The translations under genes were made by a program, and so were the position numbers. The notes under the pieces are model-generated. The model did no database searches. It was not told the origin of the DNA and saw only the letters and a program-made list of their open reading frames with translations. DNA of 7,002 nt. Origin: an uncultured Pseudomonadota bacterium. GTDB lineage: Bacteria; Pseudomonadota; Alphaproteobacteria; Rs-D84. Of this stretch, positions 6,146 to 7,002 are shown one piece after another. The number at the start of each line of letters is the position of its first letter. The stretch's first letter is position 1. Location: NCBI GenBank assembly GCA_947165555.1, contig CAMVAR010000036.1, positions 1 through 7,002 of the forward strand. The letters are read 5' to 3'.

Positions 6146-6174
6146 TTGTAAAAATTTTCATAATTTTTTATAAT
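6146..6174 (+). promoter_or_regulatory. Sigma70-type promoter for ligA with consensus -10
   Basis: The -35 is TTGTAA (6146-6151) and the -10 is a perfect TATAAT (6169-6174), with an exact 17-base AT-rich spacer. The -10 ends 6 bases before the ligA ATG, so transcription would start at or next to the A of the start codon, giving a leaderless mRNA. The -35 begins two bases after the T-tract of the fabI terminator. Confidence 0.7.
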
Positions 6175-6180
6175 GGCAAT

Positions 6181-7002
6181 ATGAATAAAACACCTGATTT
6201 ATTTATTCGTGCAGAACACGCGGATTTAATGAAAAAACTAAACGCGTGGGATATTGCGTATCATCAAAATGACGCGCCGATTGTTGATGATGCAACATAC
6301 GATGCCGCAAAACGCCGCGCATTGGAAATCGAAAGCGAATATCCGGAATTGGCCACTGCCGGGGCATCTGCTCATGTTGGTGCGGCACCATCAACCAAAT
6401 TCAAAACATATCCGCACAGTGTGCCGATGCTATCAATTTCCGATGTTTTTGATGAACATGATGTTGCAGATTGGTTTAACAAATTATCAACCAAGGATTT
6501 ATTTATTGAATTAAAGGTTGACGGTGTGTCCTATGCCGCACGGTATGAAAACGGTGTTCTTGTCCGTGCTCTTACACGGGGCAGTGGGGTTGCCGGCGAA
6601 GATATTACCGAAAACATAAAAACAATTCCCGATATTCCACAAAAACTTTCGGGTGATTTCCCAGATGTAATAGAGGTTCGTGGCGAAGTTTATATGTTGC
6701 GCGATGATTTTATCGCACTAAATGCGTCGGCCACTGAACGGGGCGACAAAGTTTTTGCAAATCCGCGTAATGCGGCTGCAGGTAGTATTAGACAATTAGA
6801 TTCTAAAATTGCTGCTAAAAGAAATTTATCTTGTTTTATTTACCATTTACCTAACCCAGAAGATTATAATATTTATACGCATGATGATGCCTTAAGATTT
6901 ATGAAAGAACTTGGGTTTGTGGTTAATCCTAATAATAAAAAAGTAAATAACATAAATGAACTTATGGAATATATAGATTATTGGACCAAAAATAGACCTA
7001 AT
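6181..7002 (+). CDS. ligA: NAD-dependent DNA ligase, 3'-truncated by the window edge
   Basis: This enzyme seals DNA nicks in replication and repair using NAD+. The 274 residues present are the N-terminal Ia domain and most of the adenylation domain; a full protein is about 670. Domain Ia has the NMN-binding set Tyr27-His28, Asp37, Tyr40 and Asp41 (YHQNDAPIVDDATYD). The nucleotidyltransferase core has ELKVDG with adenylated Lys112, then RGE with Glu169, then FANPRNAAAGSIRQLD with Arg196 and Arg204. TRGSG (132-136) replaces the usual TRGDG. The ATG at 6181 has no Shine-Dalgarno, but the next in-frame ATG (6229) would cut into the first helix. After about base 6780 composition changes sharply: GC falls from about 44% to about 26%, and arginine codons go from ten of ten CGN to four of four AGA. 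The protein nevertheless continues as recognisable LigA (AAKRNLSCFIYHL, ELGFVVNP). The OB, zinc-finger, HhH and BRCT domains lie beyond the window. Confidence 0.97.
   Translation, partial: MNKTPDLFIRAEHADLMKKLNAWDIAYHQNDAPIVDDATYDAAKRRALEIESEYPELATAGASAHVGAAPSTKFKTYPHSVPMLSISDVFDEHDVADWFNKLSTKDLFIELKVDGVSYAARYENGVLVRALTRGSGVAGEDITENIKTIPDIPQKLSGDFPDVIEVRGEVYMLRDDFIALNASATERGDKVFANPRNAAAGSIRQLDSKIAAKRNLSCFIYHLPNPEDYNIYTHDDALRFMKELGFVVNPNNKKVNNINELMEYIDYWTKNRPN

Noticed and set aside
6173..6184. Four-codon upstream ORF (ATG GCA ATA TGA) overlapping the ligA start
   Set aside because: Its ATG lies inside the -10 box, upstream of the predicted transcript start, so it should not be transcribed.
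6229..6231. Downstream ATG as the real ligA start with a normal leader
   Set aside because: It would truncate the first helix of domain Ia, and it has no clear Shine-Dalgarno either. Kept only as a fallback to the leaderless model.
1..7002. CRISPR array, tRNA/rRNA genes, insertion sequences, toxin-antitoxin or defence genes
   Set aside because: No spaced direct repeats, no cloverleaf or rRNA-like sequence, no transposase motifs and no small paired ORFs were seen; the intergenic gaps are all under about 110 bases.

Overview
The window looks like chromosome from an alphaproteobacterium, probably an uncultured host-associated lineage with a moderate-to-low GC genome. This rests on the EnvZ-like kinase, the FabI with its alphaproteobacterial 'AIAFSDK...DTTRENF' style, the standard genetic code, short intergenic gaps and mixed composition. 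The lineage is inferred from remembered family features, not from a database search.

Layout, all on the + strand: (1) 2-760, the 3' part of a sensor histidine kinase (HAMP, HisKA and HATPase). (2) 797-2512, complete argS, 36 bases downstream with no visible promoter of its own, ending at a strong intrinsic terminator (2522-2555). (3) A sigma70-type promoter (2558-2586) starting two bases after that terminator, driving 2614-5220. This encodes an 868-residue exported protein I do not recognise: signal peptide, two copies of a six-cysteine module, a carboxypeptidase-regulatory-like beta-sandwich, an Asn/Asp-rich linker, an Ala/Gly-rich helical core with two membrane-like segments, and a C-terminal region. 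(4) A promoter (5245-5273) overlapped by a small palindrome, then fabI (5302-6114) with a good Shine-Dalgarno, then a compact terminator (6123-6144). (5) A promoter (6146-6174) whose -10 box lies so close to the ATG that ligA (6181 to beyond the window end) is predicted to be leaderless.

Three genes are housekeeping (arginyl-tRNA charging, the last step of fatty-acid elongation, DNA nick sealing) and one is envelope sensing. Apart from the kinase-argS pair they appear to be separate transcription units. The accessory element is the large exported protein, the best candidate here for something undescribed. The second notable signal is an abrupt change inside ligA near 6780: GC drops from about 44% to about 26% and arginine codons switch from all CGN to all AGA while the LigA frame continues. 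That implies either an intragenic recombination junction or a chimeric assembly at a highly conserved motif. No tRNA, rRNA, CRISPR array, insertion sequence or phage gene was seen, and there is no gene-free stretch longer than 300 bases.
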